Assembly (NCBI GenBank): GCA_003640385.1
Contig: RCAB01000003.1
Span: 620,001 to 684,000 of the forward strand
Source of the DNA: Setaria digitata
Lineage: Eukaryota > Nematoda > Chromadorea > Rhabditida > Setariidae
DNA: 64,000 bases
Direction: 5' to 3'
Part shown: piece after piece, positions 1 to 13,700 of the stretch
Numbering within the stretch: the stretch's first letter is position 1
Layout of the letters: every line of letters begins with the position of its first letter
Position numbers and translations under genes: made by a program
Notes under the pieces: generated by a model
What the model was told of the DNA's origin: nothing
Databases searched by the model: none
The model's input: the letters and a program-made list of their open reading frames with translations, nothing else

Positions 1-1948
1 GATAGACTGTTTGCTATCGGACAAGATGAGATTCGACGGGGGGTAGGATGAAGCGGCCTGTACACAAAGCGATAAACGTTGTGTTATTTGCATTTCTTGA
101 ATGGCAATTTATTGCCCTTCAAATTTGTCCTAAAATTAGACCAAACATTTCCATTGAGTTTGGGAGACTCTGTGAGTAGCCCCGTCGTCCTTCGTTAATT
201 CCCTTCCTCTCCCCCGCCGTCATTCCGTCACGTACCCTACGTTTCCCACGTTCTCCTCACTCCTCCTTCACTTCCTTCTTTCTCCCTTCTCGGGCAACTT
301 CATCTCGGTGCTTACATCTTTTCGATGGTGCAGAAATGCAAATGAAGCAATCTTTTCGTTGCAGGTCCGCTCTCGGTGCCATTTCAAACATTTCAGATGT
401 TTGGACGAGGCCCATTACATCAGAGGAAAGGAAACGACCGTCGAATGAAATAATTTTATGAATCGCTTCCAATATTAAATAGTATTACAGCAGAAATGAT
501 GTAATTTGGAAACTAAAGAAGACATTTGAAAGTAATGATAAAATTCAAAATACATTTCAGTAATTACCTAAGCTTTTCCTCGCATTCTTTCTCTTATCAC
601 TAACTACGCGCTACNAATCGGCTACAATACATTTTGCTGGCTCCAGTTACTACCAAGTTTCTTTCCCGTTTTTTCTGGAAAGGATAAGAGAGAATCACGA
701 CGATTTATCAGCGGGATGATAATTGATAGGAACAAAAAAAGACTGACGATATTTTATTACATTATGGAGAAATTTCTCGAAGCACTTATTCATGAATGTT
801 GCAAAACTTTGTATAAGCGCAACATAATGCATGTTTGACAGCCTTCTATTCACTTTTTCCCATTAAAATTTATGAAACTGACAAGTGGGAAATTCATGGA
901 ATAATTTCGAGATTTTTTGAATTTCAAATTGAATTGCCTTCTATGGTTAAGTTTACTTCTCATAATTTTTACTTTTTTGAATGGCTAATTAATTCTTTTC
1001 TTGCTTCGCTAATTTTATATTTTGCTATCATTCCATAGATTGTTTTCATTTTCCCCTTTTTCAGAGTTCGTTTTTTAAAAAAACCTTTAATTAAAATAAA
1101 CTTAAACATAATGGAACAGTCTCGAGAAATGGCAATCAACGATAGTCGTCAATTTGGAAATCGTAAAATTAACATACGCAATACCTCGTTTGCCTCATAT
1201 GTCCAATACATTTGACCATTGTAAATCTTCCATATTGGATTACTGTGTGCAAACACACACACACATACAGACAGGGACAGACTGACAGACAGATTATTTG
1301 TTTTTCTTGTCATTTTTATGATTGATAGGGCGTAAATGTATTTATTGTGCGCAAAAATAGCACCATTTTAGGATAGAAATTAATTAATAATTGAGGGGTA
1401 ATTATAAGTTGAGGGATAAAATGATGTAGAAAAGAAATTGTCATTTTGCTTTCAATCATAATCTGTTTTAATTTTGAATTAAAACATTACATTAGTTCCT
1501 TCCCGTCAATCGTCAAGGACCTGTCGGTAAGAAAATTTCATATTTTATCATGAAATTATATTAGTTAATACTAATAATTAAGAAGTGATAATAATGATAA
1601 CACTCGGATTAATACTGAATGACTATCATTTGTTATTTCTTCCCTTTATGTCGTCCATTAATTTCAACATTTAAAAGTTACTTACGACTTTTACGCCGAA
1701 CTGTCATTATTATTGATTATATTCCACAGGTAAATGAACATATTTTCACAATCAGGATTCGGGTTGTAACTGGAGTTATAATTCAGTAGCACTAATGGTT
1801 GTATGATAAATATGATAATCTGGATAGTAATGATATGTTCACATTTATCAATGAGCAAGTCAGTTGCTAAAATAAATATTGAAGTAATAACGAAATTCTC
1901 TGACAATGGCTGCTGTTTTGTAATTATAACAGTGTTTATCGTTTTTAG
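1..1948. other. 5' flank, no gene supported
   Basis: AT-rich sequence with no open stretch that carries splice signals and reads like protein. It contains one ambiguous base (N at 615) and a short simple-repeat patch at about 1251-1292 (CA units followed by GACA-like units). Upstream exons of the zinc-finger gene that begins at 1949 may lie here or before the window, but I could not pick one out. Confidence 0.6.
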
Positions 1949-4055
1949 AATTACAAACTGATGAAGATGGCAATCCAATTTGCTTACTTTGTGAGGAGAA
2001 ATTGGGCTCAGAACATGATTGGACCGAACATATCGAATTGGAAAAATCCAAACTTATTAAAAATATTGCTGGGTAATAATACTGCTTAATTTGTTTTCAG
2101 ATTTATTCATAATCTTCAAATAATTTCCTGTGACCGAGAAAGAACGATTTCAGTTTGAAAGATCAGAAGGTGTCATCTGATAATTTACTGCTGTCACCAA
2201 TTTCCGAACAGTGCCGACGAAAACGAGAGTACGAACTGCTACGTATTCGATCTAACCAGCAAAAAAGGCTTGGACGTAAAATTTGAAATCATATTTTAAA
2301 AACTTTGAACCACAAGAGTCATATCATCATAGACTAGAGTCGGAATTCCGTACAAATAATTTAAGGAATCGAAGTTATCCTAATTTGGTATAATTTCATT
2401 TAATTAAAACAACTTGATGAAATTTTATTTTGAAAAAATTTAAGTGAAAAATCGTGGATTCCGTGAAGATTCTAGCAGCCAGATGCGCCCAACAAATAGT
2501 AATACTAATTTAATAATGCTGCCTCGAACAGTAACAGACGTGTCTATGAAAAAGGAAGAATGTGATGAGCAACTCCCGGGAAACAGTAATTTCTGTCGAT
2601 TTTGCGAGGTATTACCGATTAATTCCAAATTTTTATTCTAATTTTTAGTCCAAATTTGCTTATTTTCCTCTTCGTTTTCTGCTTTTTAAATAACAAGAGG
2701 AAAAAAGAATGCTTTATTTTATTACCAAAAATATTCAGTTACTGAATTTAGATTGGTTATTTATTTTTGGCTTCACAATAATGCAGAGTTGTAAAGTAGC
2801 TATAAAAAGTGATCTAATATATATTTAGTAATACTGTATGAGCAAGAAAGCTTTTATTCAGTCAGAGCTTGTTTACATTATAAAATTTAAACTTGTCCGT
2901 AAACAGACTGATTGATTGATTGTTTGGTTGCTATAGTTGAACATATCAAATGTTTTCTTTGGTTTTTTTGGTTACAAAAAAATTTTTTGATCTCTCAGTT
3001 CATCTTGATTTTTTGATTTCGCCTGCCATATTTTTAAGTTCAGCAATAAAATAGAATGGAAATTAAGCTACAATAAAATCAGTTCTCTAATGAAGATCCT
3101 CATATAATTTGATACTGATAAAGATAACTGATTAGGAAAGCAAAATGTTGCATAAACGAAAGTTTTATTCGTTCAGATAATAGAACACAATGGTGACCTT
3201 TTGTTCTTTCTATCTTAATTACACAGTTTGTGACGAAATTAGCTTTCTTTCTTGCACTTTAACTATCCAAAAAATTAAGGGAAAAATTTGTAGAAAAAAA
3301 TTGATTAAAATTAACTATTTTAAATGTCCCCCAAAAGATATAATTTTAGTGCTGACAATAGCCGATAAATGAAAGCTTTGAAGGAAAAGGATAAGAATTT
3401 TTTTTAAATGAGCAAGGCTGAATAGTATGTAGCCAACTCTTTGCTAGTTAGTTCCATCAAAAAAATTTTATCAGTTTTTTCTGTCTACATATCTAGAAGA
3501 TTAATAATAGAATAGATTGAAATTCAACCTTTGAACAGGAAAACAATAATTATAGGAAATATAGCAATGGAGTATTAAATACCTTTATTGAATTAATCAT
3601 CTTGTTATTTAATTATGGATTTTAATTACTTTCTAGCGTCACCATGAATATTTGATTATCAGCAACAGCTTTGATCATCCTCGGTGTCATGATTGCTTCC
3701 TCAAATTACGTGCACAAACTGGTGTGCTACCACTTTCCGTATGTATTAATAAATTGACACAGTTGTATCAGTTAGGAGAAAGACGATTCTTGTTGCTACT
3801 GTTTATTAATTTATTCAGTAAAAGTAACTGTAAAAATATCGCTGCAAATGAAGACGATCTGAATATAAAAGAGTACTTTGCGACAATAGTGAGTTATCTC
3901 GTCTTTGATTTATTGTGGAGAAACATTTTCAGATAACTTCACCGGTTGATTGCTATAGTCCAAGTGGTCTCAGTGATGGTACATCCGGAAAAGCTTCATC
4001 GCCCCATTCACCGCTGTCACTGGTCGTGGAACAGAAACGTTTAAGGACTGATTAA
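1949..4055 (+). CDS. RNF220-like zinc-finger protein, 3' part
   Basis: Five exons keep frame: 1949-2072, 2154-2275, 2445-2608, 3637-3888 and 3933-4055, ending at TAA. The first holds a C2H2-like finger (CLLC, then H-x4-H) followed by an acidic/lysine helix. The second has the pattern REYELLRIRSNQQKRL, close to the RVRANRQTRL stretch after the central finger of vertebrate RNF220, a ubiquitin E3 ligase. Exons 3 and 4 join to give CRFCERHHEYL then HPRCHDCFLK, a Cys/His pattern that could be a degenerate RING; the final Cys pair is not seen. The C-terminus is Ser/Pro-rich. The first exon starts in mid-codon, so the 5' end is missing. A GTATGT inside exon 4 (about 3739) could be an alternative donor. 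Family assignment is from memory and moderate; E3 activity is not shown. Confidence 0.5.
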
Positions 4056-4262
4056 TTCTGATAAATTTTGATAAATATTAGATGAAATATGCTCTTTTCT
4101 TTTTTGTTGTTTTTCTTAAAAAAAAAAAAAAAAAAAAAAAAAAGGAAGAAAAAAGAAGAGAAAAAAAATTATATATAATTGTTTTGTGAGTGTTAATACT
4201 GTAAACTATTAGTACCGTAATACTTCTATTATTATTATTACTATATTGTTTCGGTTGGGGTT

Positions 4263-4268
4263 AATAAA
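4263..4268 (+). terminator. polyadenylation signal of zinc-finger gene
   Basis: AATAAA about 210 nt after the TAA at 4055. The A-run at 4119-4143 lies between stop and signal and is genomic, not a poly(A) tail. Confidence 0.5.
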
Positions 4269-4612
4269 GAAATGTGACCCAATTGGCTTTAACTTCTTTT
4301 CTCGGAATATGAATTTTAAAAAGTAGTTTAGATTTGCTTGACTATATCACCAAGTATGTGAAATGTGTACTTGAGAGTTACGCTTTCCACGTTGCTGTTG
4401 CATACAACACATTCGTGAATCAGTTCTCTCTTATTTCTGTCCTTCCATGAAGGGGAGAAATGTTTCACGTAGGTGAAACGATTACCTACTACGTGATGTG
4501 TGCAGAGTCTTTCAAATTGAAATTGGAAATCAGCACATATTGAGTACGTTTGACTTCTGGACTGACGACAGTTCTCCAAGCAGCGTCATATCACTATGCA
4601 ACAACCGCTTCT

Positions 4613-4618
4613 TTTATT
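4613..4618 (-). terminator. polyadenylation signal of myosin gene
   Basis: AATAAA on the minus strand, about 146 nt beyond the myosin stop codon. It is the nearest canonical signal in the expected range; cleavage position not determined. Confidence 0.5.
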
Positions 4619-4763
4619 TTTCTCTTTTACTCTATGACATCCCAGGAGAAGTACACAGTGATAATAATAGAGAATGTGATCACTTTAGGAGAACTATGCA
4701 TCAAATCGAAGCAAATGGTGGATCAATGTGATAGAAACGTGAATTTCGTGTAAAAAAAAAAAA

Positions 4764-7700
4764 CTAATAGTCGGAAATTCGATTACGTGATGATGAACGA
4801 AGTACAGTGGCGGAACGTGTCGCCTGTAGTCCGCCGCCAGGTCCCACAGACATCGCTGTTCGGCTCATTGAGCGCATTTTTGTGACGGAATTTTCGGCAT
4901 TATCTGCACGCTCTTCGGCATCTTCCAGTTGGTGCTGGATTTGTCGATACTTTTGCAAATTTAGATTTGCCAACTCCTCCTGTAAATATCTTTTTTTTAC
5001 AAATCATTCATATCATTGTTCGTTCCACAAAAAAGGGCCTTAAAATTATGAAAATTACCTATTTTGCATAATTTTCGTCATCATACTTATCTAAGCAAAA
5101 GAAAAGAAAGTGCCGAAGTATTTCACTTAACGATTAGATGGGAAATAACGATTACACAAAAAGAAAAGAATTGCGGGAAAGTAATCATTCCTCAACTAGG
5201 CCAAGTTTCTTTATCATTAATCAGTAGATGATATTATTTATAGTATATCTAGATTTCATTGTTACTATCATTCCACTGTCACTATTTCAAATACTTCCAT
5301 ATAGTATCAACTGAAGCTGAAAAATAGTTTGCTTTACTTTTCCTGTTCCAACATTGCTCTCAGTCATTTCATCTCTTCGATAATTTCAAGTGTTTTCAAA
5401 CATTAGTGCTGCGCATAATGCTAAGGAAGAGGAAGTGGAAAAACTATACTGAATGCATTTTAATGAATTAATTGCAGAAGTTTTTAAATCAAGTACTCTT
5501 GAATGATTCTACTGATTGAATCTCTGAGATGAGCCTAAAAAGTATTTTACAAACAAGCAAACTACGTGGTATGTATATATTTATTATATATGAATTCGAT
5601 TTATTTCCTCTGAAAAAAGTTTTAGAATTGCAAATATCCATAACTTACAGCGTCTTCCAACTGCTTCTTTTGTGTCTTAATTTTGCTCTGAAGTTTATCA
5701 ACGAGATCTTGTAAACGCTCATAATTTTTCTTGTCCTCGTCCACTTGAAATTGTAATTCGCGTACTCGCCTTTCAGATTTTGTGACATTTTTATTTGCTT
5801 CCTGATAACGATGTTGTTCACCATCAAGTTCTGCTTCGAGATCATGAATACGTTGTTCTAATTTTGCAATCACTTTTTTACCGCCTTTCAATGCTGCCTG
5901 CTCGGCTTCTTCCAGTTGTACCTAAAGATCTTTCAATACTAAAATGACGATATGGAGCTAGACAATTTATGTGAAACGTATTTGTCTTAGGCTCCATTTT
6001 TTCCCCCTTCATTCAACTTCGTCATAAATAATCAGTTCTCTTTAAATATCATACATGTAGCTTCACATTATTTACGATAAAAGTAATGAAACGAAGTAGG
6101 ATTAATAAATATTCAACAGTACTTAAAATTAATTCTATAAATTTCAGTCTAACTCTTCACAGTAGTGTCTAAGTTGGTACTCTGATCCCCCTTGCAAAGA
6201 AAATGAATGAGCTTTTGATAAAATGTTAAATTTTTTTAAGAGAATCTTGCCTGCATATCTTTGATTTGTGCTTCAAGACCTTTTCGCATCCTATCAGTGT
6301 GCAGGCCATGTTCTTGCTCTTGTCGAAATTCTTCCGCAAGCCTTTCCACATCAGCGATCGCTCTTTTGCTCCGCTCTTCTGATGCACGAAATTCATTTAA
6401 CGTTTCATCCATGTCTGCGTGAATAGCCTAAACGTTGACGCAGGTTACGTCTAGCAGAGATGAGTGTCAGGTTATCAGAATATCGCTTCTAGTTTAATTT
6501 AAATAAATATTATAAACCAAGAAAAATATTTCTGTTTACTGATTAATTTTTCCCAGTTCTTCCTGTCGGAGAATATATCGCTGTATGGATTGGACCTAGT
6601 TGGCTAATTAAAAACCTACCTGCAGTTCCCCCTCCGCTTTCCTCTTTGCTGCGCTGAGATTGCTAACTTGCATATTTAGCTCATTAGCCTGATCACGACT
6701 CTCAGCTGATTCCATTTCTGCTTGCTTTCGTGCTCGTTCCGCTTGATCCAATGCTTGACTAATTTCATCTTTTTCAGCTTCCAAAATTTGTGCACGTTTC
6801 TCAGCCGTATAGTAATGCTGTTTCATTTCATCCCGCTGTCGTTGTTCTTCTTCGATCTGTCGAAATTACTAATCAAAATTCATATTTCGCATTTTTGAAT
6901 TTAAATTATTAATGAACATTTCCTAAAATTTCCATGAAGTACTAATGAAAACTAAAGTAAATGCTACAGTGAATTTTTAAAAAATTGAAAAGTTAAACTT
7001 TTTTCTTCAGGTGGATAAAAATGAAGTAATTTTAATAGGCAATTTAGCTTCGAAATTATGATTCCATCTTATCATTATTCTTTTAAATTTATCCCAGTAA
7101 AATAACTGTAGCATTATTTTCATTGAAAGAAAGGTCGATATATCATTTACTCGCATCTTTCAGGACATTTGACCATCGAATAATCAATCTTTCATTCTCA
7201 ATTACAAACCTGTAATTGTATTTCACGTATTTGCTCTGTACATCGCTTCAGATTCTTTTGCGCATCAGCGTTTCCTTTATTCGCATGGTCGAGGGCAATC
7301 TCGAGTTCATTAATATCTGATTCAAGCTTCTTCTTTACACGAAGTAATTCATTTTTACTCTTTGATTCAGCTTCTAGTGATGCCTGCATTGATTCCAACG
7401 CACGTTGATGATTTCGTCGGGTATTCTCGAAATCTTCTTCCTTCTCTTGTATTCTCTTCTCGATTTCGGAACGTATTTGCGATACTTCTACTTGTGCGCG
7501 CATAACTTTACTTTCTTCTGCCTCTAACGCTCCTGAAAAGTGATCAATGTGATTTCGAGTAAGCTGTGCAAAATTAAGCCCGTCTAATAAATTTCAAAAA
7601 TTTTCTAACAAATTATGAATTCTCAATGAGACATGCAACTGTCTCTCTTTATTTGAATACTTACCTTCGGCTTCATCAAGAGCATGTTGTAATTCCTCTT

Positions 7701-10700
7701 TTTCAATTTCCAATCGTCGGATCATCTTTTGCATATCATGCTGAGAACGCCCGCCTTCACCGAGTTGATCAGTAAGATCTCTGATTTCATTACTCAAAGC
7801 TTTGTTTTCATGGCGAAGTCCTTCAACGGTTTCGGAGTATTCTTCAGCCGTTGTTTTCATTTTGAATAAATCCGTGGATAAATTACGGACTTCACGTTGC
7901 GCAGCATCAAGTTCTGCTGACATATCATCGGCTTTCTTCTTCCATTCATCAATAAGCTGTAAATATTCCATAGATAAATACTGAAAACTTAAAAACAAAT
8001 ACTCAGATTATCAAATGTTTTTAGCTTTTCTTCCTAAAGTCAAATTTTGAAGAATCTCTCCACAACACTGCCTTTAAGTACACACTTCATCACTCAGGAA
8101 GAGCATCTCAAACCTTGACCATAACTCTAACTGGTACAAGAAAAATGAACGAGGTGTCCCCAACTTCAGTCTTTCACGTACGTTGGTATGAGCTAGAGAA
8201 ATGATGCAATCAGTGCCAACATTGCACTGCGGTGAGAAATTCAAGTTGAATTTTGTTCCTTTCTAATTACAACAGTGCTGGAAGAAAAGAAAGGCTTACG
8301 GAATCAAAGCCCTTCTGTTTCTTCTCGAGCTGACTTGCCAAAGCATTCGCACGTTCTACGTCAACCTGCGCATCGTCCAGATCTCCGAGAAGACGTGACC
8401 TTGTTTTTTCCAGTGATACTATCTTTTGATTCGCCTGTTCAAGGGCTTCTTGTAATTCGTTAATTTTGATTCCTTGTTTACGGCGGATTTCCTCAATTTC
8501 ATTAGTCTGAAGCATGCCGTCTTGTTCGAAACGTGACTGCCATTGCTGAATTTCACCGTTTGCTTTACTCAGTTGTCGAGCCACCTCATTCTTCGATTCA
8601 ATTTCTTCTTCCAAATTGTTGTGTGCCTGTTCTGCTTCGACCTGCAAATTCTTCACTTGCGCTGCAAGTGCTTGCCGTTCACGTACTTCTTCGTCAGCAG
8701 CTGAACGAACATCTTCAATTTGTTGTGTTAGCTGAGATTTGAATCGTTGCAACGTCGCAACTTGTTCTTCTGCGTCTTCCAATTGTCGTATCATGTCACT
8801 GTTTTCGTTTCCAAGACGATTACGAATAGAAGTGAAGTCGTGAAGTTGACGAGATTGTTCATCCGCTCGGGCTTGAAGGTCATTTAATTGTAATTCAAAT
8901 TGTTTAACCAACTTTTCGTTGCTAACTTTGGCAGAACTTTCAGCATCTAACTGAGAAGCTAGATCTTCCGCATTTCGTACAATCTGTGACTTATCCTTCT
9001 CCAATTTCTGCTTTTGTTTCTGAATCTGATCCAGTTGGTCGCTTAATTCTGCAACGGCATCCGTATGTTTTTTACGTAGAGCAGTCAGCTGGCTCTCATG
9101 ATTCAAGTTGGCCTCTTCAATATCACGGCGAAGTTTAGCCAGTTCAGCCTCACGCTTCTTGTTGATTTCTATTTGAGCAGCAGTAGCACCACCTTGTTCA
9201 TCTAAACGATCATTTAACTCCTCTAATTCATGCTGAATATCCGATCGAGCCTTATCAGTCTTGGATCGTGACTGCCGTTCATTGTGTACTTCATCTTCAA
9301 GTTCCGCTGCACGACTTTGCAACTCCTTGATTTGTCGTTGTAATCTACTAATTGTGGCCTGTTCATCCTCCAGACGGCTGCTTAGAGTATTCATCTCAGC
9401 TTCCTTTCGTTTCATATTATTTTCTAAGTCACGTCGTTGCCGTGTTGCTTCTTCGATTGTTTCCTGTGCAATTTTCAGTTCTCCTTCAAGTTTCCTCTTC
9501 GCTTTCTCGCTGTCCGCTTTTGCACGTCGTTCACGTTCCAAATTATCCTCCAAATCATTGAGAGTTTGCTCTAACTTACTTTTAATCTTATTCGCGTGAT
9601 TTGTCTTATCTTCCTCACCTTGCAAATCTTCTGTGATTTTCTTATTCAGTTCTTCTTGATGCTTAATTTCCTTGTTTAATTTGGCGACTGTTTCTCCCTG
9701 TTGTTGAAGTTCATCCTGAAGTGAACGAATCTGATGATCTTTAGATTGTTTTTCCATTTCTGCCTTACGTACACTCATTTCCAAATCCTGGATTTGCTTC
9801 TTCAATGCATCAATTTCACCCTCAACCTTCTTTTTGGACCGTTGAATTTCTGTATTTTGATCCTCGACTTCAGCCAGCTGTTCATTCAGCTCCTGAAAAA
9901 CGAAACAATGCAGATAAGCAAGACTGAAATTTCACTTTTGTCTAAGCATGTAATGATAATAAAACAGCGACGGAACTAATTAGAATCGATCAAAAAAGTA
10001 ATCACATCTAGCCGAGAATTATTCTCTCTGCTCTGTTACTTAGTGAGATTTTCAGTGATTCACTTGTTACTATAAAACATTTCCTTGAAACTATAAACGA
10101 ATTCTTGCATTAAAAGATATCGTAATCCAAAAGTTAACATTCTCACATTACAAAAACTTATTTCTTAATGAAGCATTCGAACTGGACTAGAACAATTTCA
10201 AATCGAAAAGAAAGGAAAAATAGTTTACAACATTTACCTCAAGTTTTTTGTCAGCATCCGATTTTGCAGATTCCATTTCTGAAAGGCGGCTTGACGACGT
10301 CGTAAGATTGTTCCTTGCAGCTTCAAGTTTTTCAAATAGTTCGGCTTTTTCAGTTTCCATTTTCTTCGAAGATTCATCAAGTTCCTTACGCAAAGTTTCT
10401 TCTTTTTGTAACGTTTCTTCAAGAGATTTTAATTTTTCTTGTAATTTCTCCATTTCTTCCGCAATCTTTCCTTCCTTCAACATCGGCCGAACTTTAGTAT
10501 ATAGCTTGAACCAGTCCCATGTTCTTAAGGAGCACCAAGCACGAACGTTCCGCTGCACGACAAGCAAACCAGCCTTCTGTTGAATACGTCGCTTTTTGTC
10601 AGTTAGACCCAAATACCACTTAATTTGTGATTGTAATTTCGTCATAAGTATCTTCAATGCTTCATCACGTACGTCTTCTAGATGGGCCAATACACCGGCC

Positions 10701-13700
10701 TTAAAGAAAACTTTCGTCTCACCGATACGGAAATTTTCCTCCGTCAGAACGTTATCTCTTACCAATCGCTGCAACATCGCCTCCGCACATTTTTTCGCAT
10801 CCGTCGTACTTACAGATTCATCTGCGGCAAGCACTGAATAGCGCTGCTTGAAATCTTTATGTAATGACCTGCAAAATAGAATTTATTTAATTAATCGGGA
10901 AAGACATAAAGACATTAATTTCCTTAGTATTTGAATTTACAAAAATTTATTTCATTTAATCAAAGTTGTCCTTTGATAATTAGTGATTATGTTTGATTGT
11001 AGTTGGTAATATTTCAACCAAGAAAATTGATAGTTAAGCTTCCATTTTAAGCAGCGCTGGAGTAATTTAATGAAGCAATCCAAATTTAAGTTTATTCAGA
11101 AACTTCATGCTAAAATGAATCTGAATCGAAATTAATCTGGATCAACCTCATGTAAACACTTTCAAATTAATTGAACAGATAAGCAATAACCTGTTAGGGA
11201 AACCTTTACGACAGATGCGAATACCTTCCAGCACACCGTTACAGGTCAACTGATTCAGTACCAGAGCAGCATCCAACAAACCGGATTGCTTCTTTTCATT
11301 CGGAATGATACAGCGAATGAAATGTGGATGTGTCATATTCAACATTGTCATCAAATTGTTCAAAGATTCACGGTACAACATAGAAACAGTCATAAATGAA
11401 CCGGATTTACCCTTCTTTTTACCGGCTCCTCCACCGTCTGAAATTGAACAAATGTATAAAAGATGTCAGTGAAGTGAAAAAAATTTTGCCATAACAAAAT
11501 GTTTAATTTTATTGCGAAGATTTGAAATTTTCATGTTTTCGTTGATTATTTAAATTTATTTCATTTTATTTTTCCTTGAAAGAATTCACTAGTAATAATA
11601 AATTGTTGAAGAACTTTCATTTTAATTTTTTAAAATATAATTTCAAAAGCATTTACCAAAAGTATTTTTGTCTTTCTACGTCTCTTAGTCCAATTTAAAA
11701 AAAATAAACCTTTTGCAGCAGCGGCAGCTTCTTCTTGTGTCGTATAATCTTGCCATATTTCGTTTAGTAAGGCATTACCGGTTGAATGTTTCATCACCGA
11801 TACAACCGTATCATTTAATGGATCTTTGTTTTTTTCCAACCAATTACTTACATTATATCGTACCGTACCGGCATAATGTCGCATAGCAAAATGCGCCTCA
11901 CCTTGTTTACCTTTTGGTGGTTTAGGCTTTTCAAAATTCGGATGTTTACCCAAATGTTGATCATTTAATTTTTGAGCTAATGTAAGATCAGTTGCTTTTG
12001 GCACAATACATTCCTCATCCAACATTGATAATATGCCTAGCGGCTTCTCAATCAGTTCAATACAAGCTTGTAAGTCTAGACCAAAGTCAATAAATGTCCA
12101 TTGGATACCCTCGCGAGCATATTCTTCTTGTTCCAATACAAACATATGATGATTGAAGAATTGTTGCAATTTTTCATTCACAAAATTAATCCAAAGTTGT
12201 TCGAAAGAATTGAACTGAAAACAAAAAAAAAGCTTTTAAATTATATTTAATTTATTGCCTTAAAAAGCAAAATATATTTGGAAAAAGGTTTCTTACCTTC
12301 ATCTTGTATATTATTTTTCTATTTTTCAGTAATTTATTTATTTAGAAATATTGCAAAAACTTCCAACTTACTTTTTGGAAATTTTTTAATTCGTATTGAA
12401 GTATCCAAACAAACATCATATATATCAAATAAAACAATAAAAAATTTTAATTTAATTTTCATGAAAAAATTTTCGAAAAAGAGATCAATCAACTCACATC
12501 AAAAATTTCAAATCCAGCAATATCCAATACACCGATGAAAAAATCGCGTGGAATACCTTTTTGATCCAATGTTTTATTGCACTTTTTAACAAGCCAATTG
12601 AAAACCCTCGAGTACAGTCCCTTGGCCATCGCGCCAACAGCCCATGTTACTTGGTCGATATTTTGTCCTTTGTTAACCCATTCATTGCCAACTTTTACTT
12701 TGGGTTTTGTTAAAGCTTTCAGGAAATCTTCGTGATTTATGCCATACATTGCTGAAGCCTTTTCCGCTTCGTCCGTACCGTCCGGTTCCGCTTGCTCCTC
12801 ACGTGGCCTTTGCTTGAACTTCATATTTCCCATATGCATTATTGCTGCCATTAATTTGTAACAGTTTGTTTTTTCTTCCAATGAAAAATGCAAAATATCA
12901 AATGCTTCATCAGTAAGTTGATGCTCTTCCTTATCATTGACACCATCAATTGTAAGTTCAGCTTGTGCGACGAAATGATATTCTGAGAGTGGCTTATCTA
13001 ACAGCAAATCTTTTTTCAGTGATGGAATATGATCCGAATAAAGTTGATAAAATATGTGATAGCATCGTTCACCAGGTGCTTGTCGAATAACACGAGACTT
13101 TTCAAGCAAATCTATAAAATTATTAATTTTAAAATTCATCTATTTGCTTCGCGATTTGCAAAATTTTGAAATAAAGTGTCATAAAAAATTTTACCGCCTC
13201 TCTAACTTTTCCACAAATTTTGAATTGTTTTGGAATTATAAATCAGAAGAAATGACTTTTCACACTACTACGAGAGTTTTAAAAAAATATGAAAGTAATT
13301 ACAGCTAAGGGTATAAAAAATGTTGTTAAAGAGATTCTTCGAAAATTTCATGAAAATCAAGACGAAACTATGAACGGCTAATCTGTTAATTGATTTACTG
13401 ATTGGTTTTCAAGTTTCTTTATCTCTGACTTTCTCCTTCCCAAGCTAATTAATTGACAATGAGCAAGCTAGTTTATGCAGATGACTTCTGTATAATTCAG
13501 TATCTGATTTTATGAGACATTAATGAATAATATAGTTTTATGGCGGTTAATTTAAAGGAAATTTAAATGTTAAACTTAAAATTTACAGAAAAACTAACAG
13601 TGTTCAATATCGCACGATGCAACACGGCCTTGTTTGGAGAAATGAATTCGAATGAATTTGCCGAACCGAGAAGAATTATTGTTCCGGACGGTTTTTGCAT

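Larger units (their letters stand above)
4056..4763. other. shared 3' UTR zone of two convergent genes
   Basis: Between the stop of the plus-strand zinc-finger gene and the stop of the minus-strand myosin. It holds an uninterrupted run of about 25 A at 4119-4143, a plus-strand AATAAA at 4263-4268 (about 210 nt after the zinc-finger stop) and a minus-strand AATAAA at 4613-4618 (about 150 nt after the myosin stop). No further coding sequence is seen. Confidence 0.6.

Noticed and set aside
9261..9599. Plus-strand open frame of 112 codons
   Set aside because: It lies opposite the myosin rod exon; coiled-coil codon bias leaves the complement open. No splice or start context.
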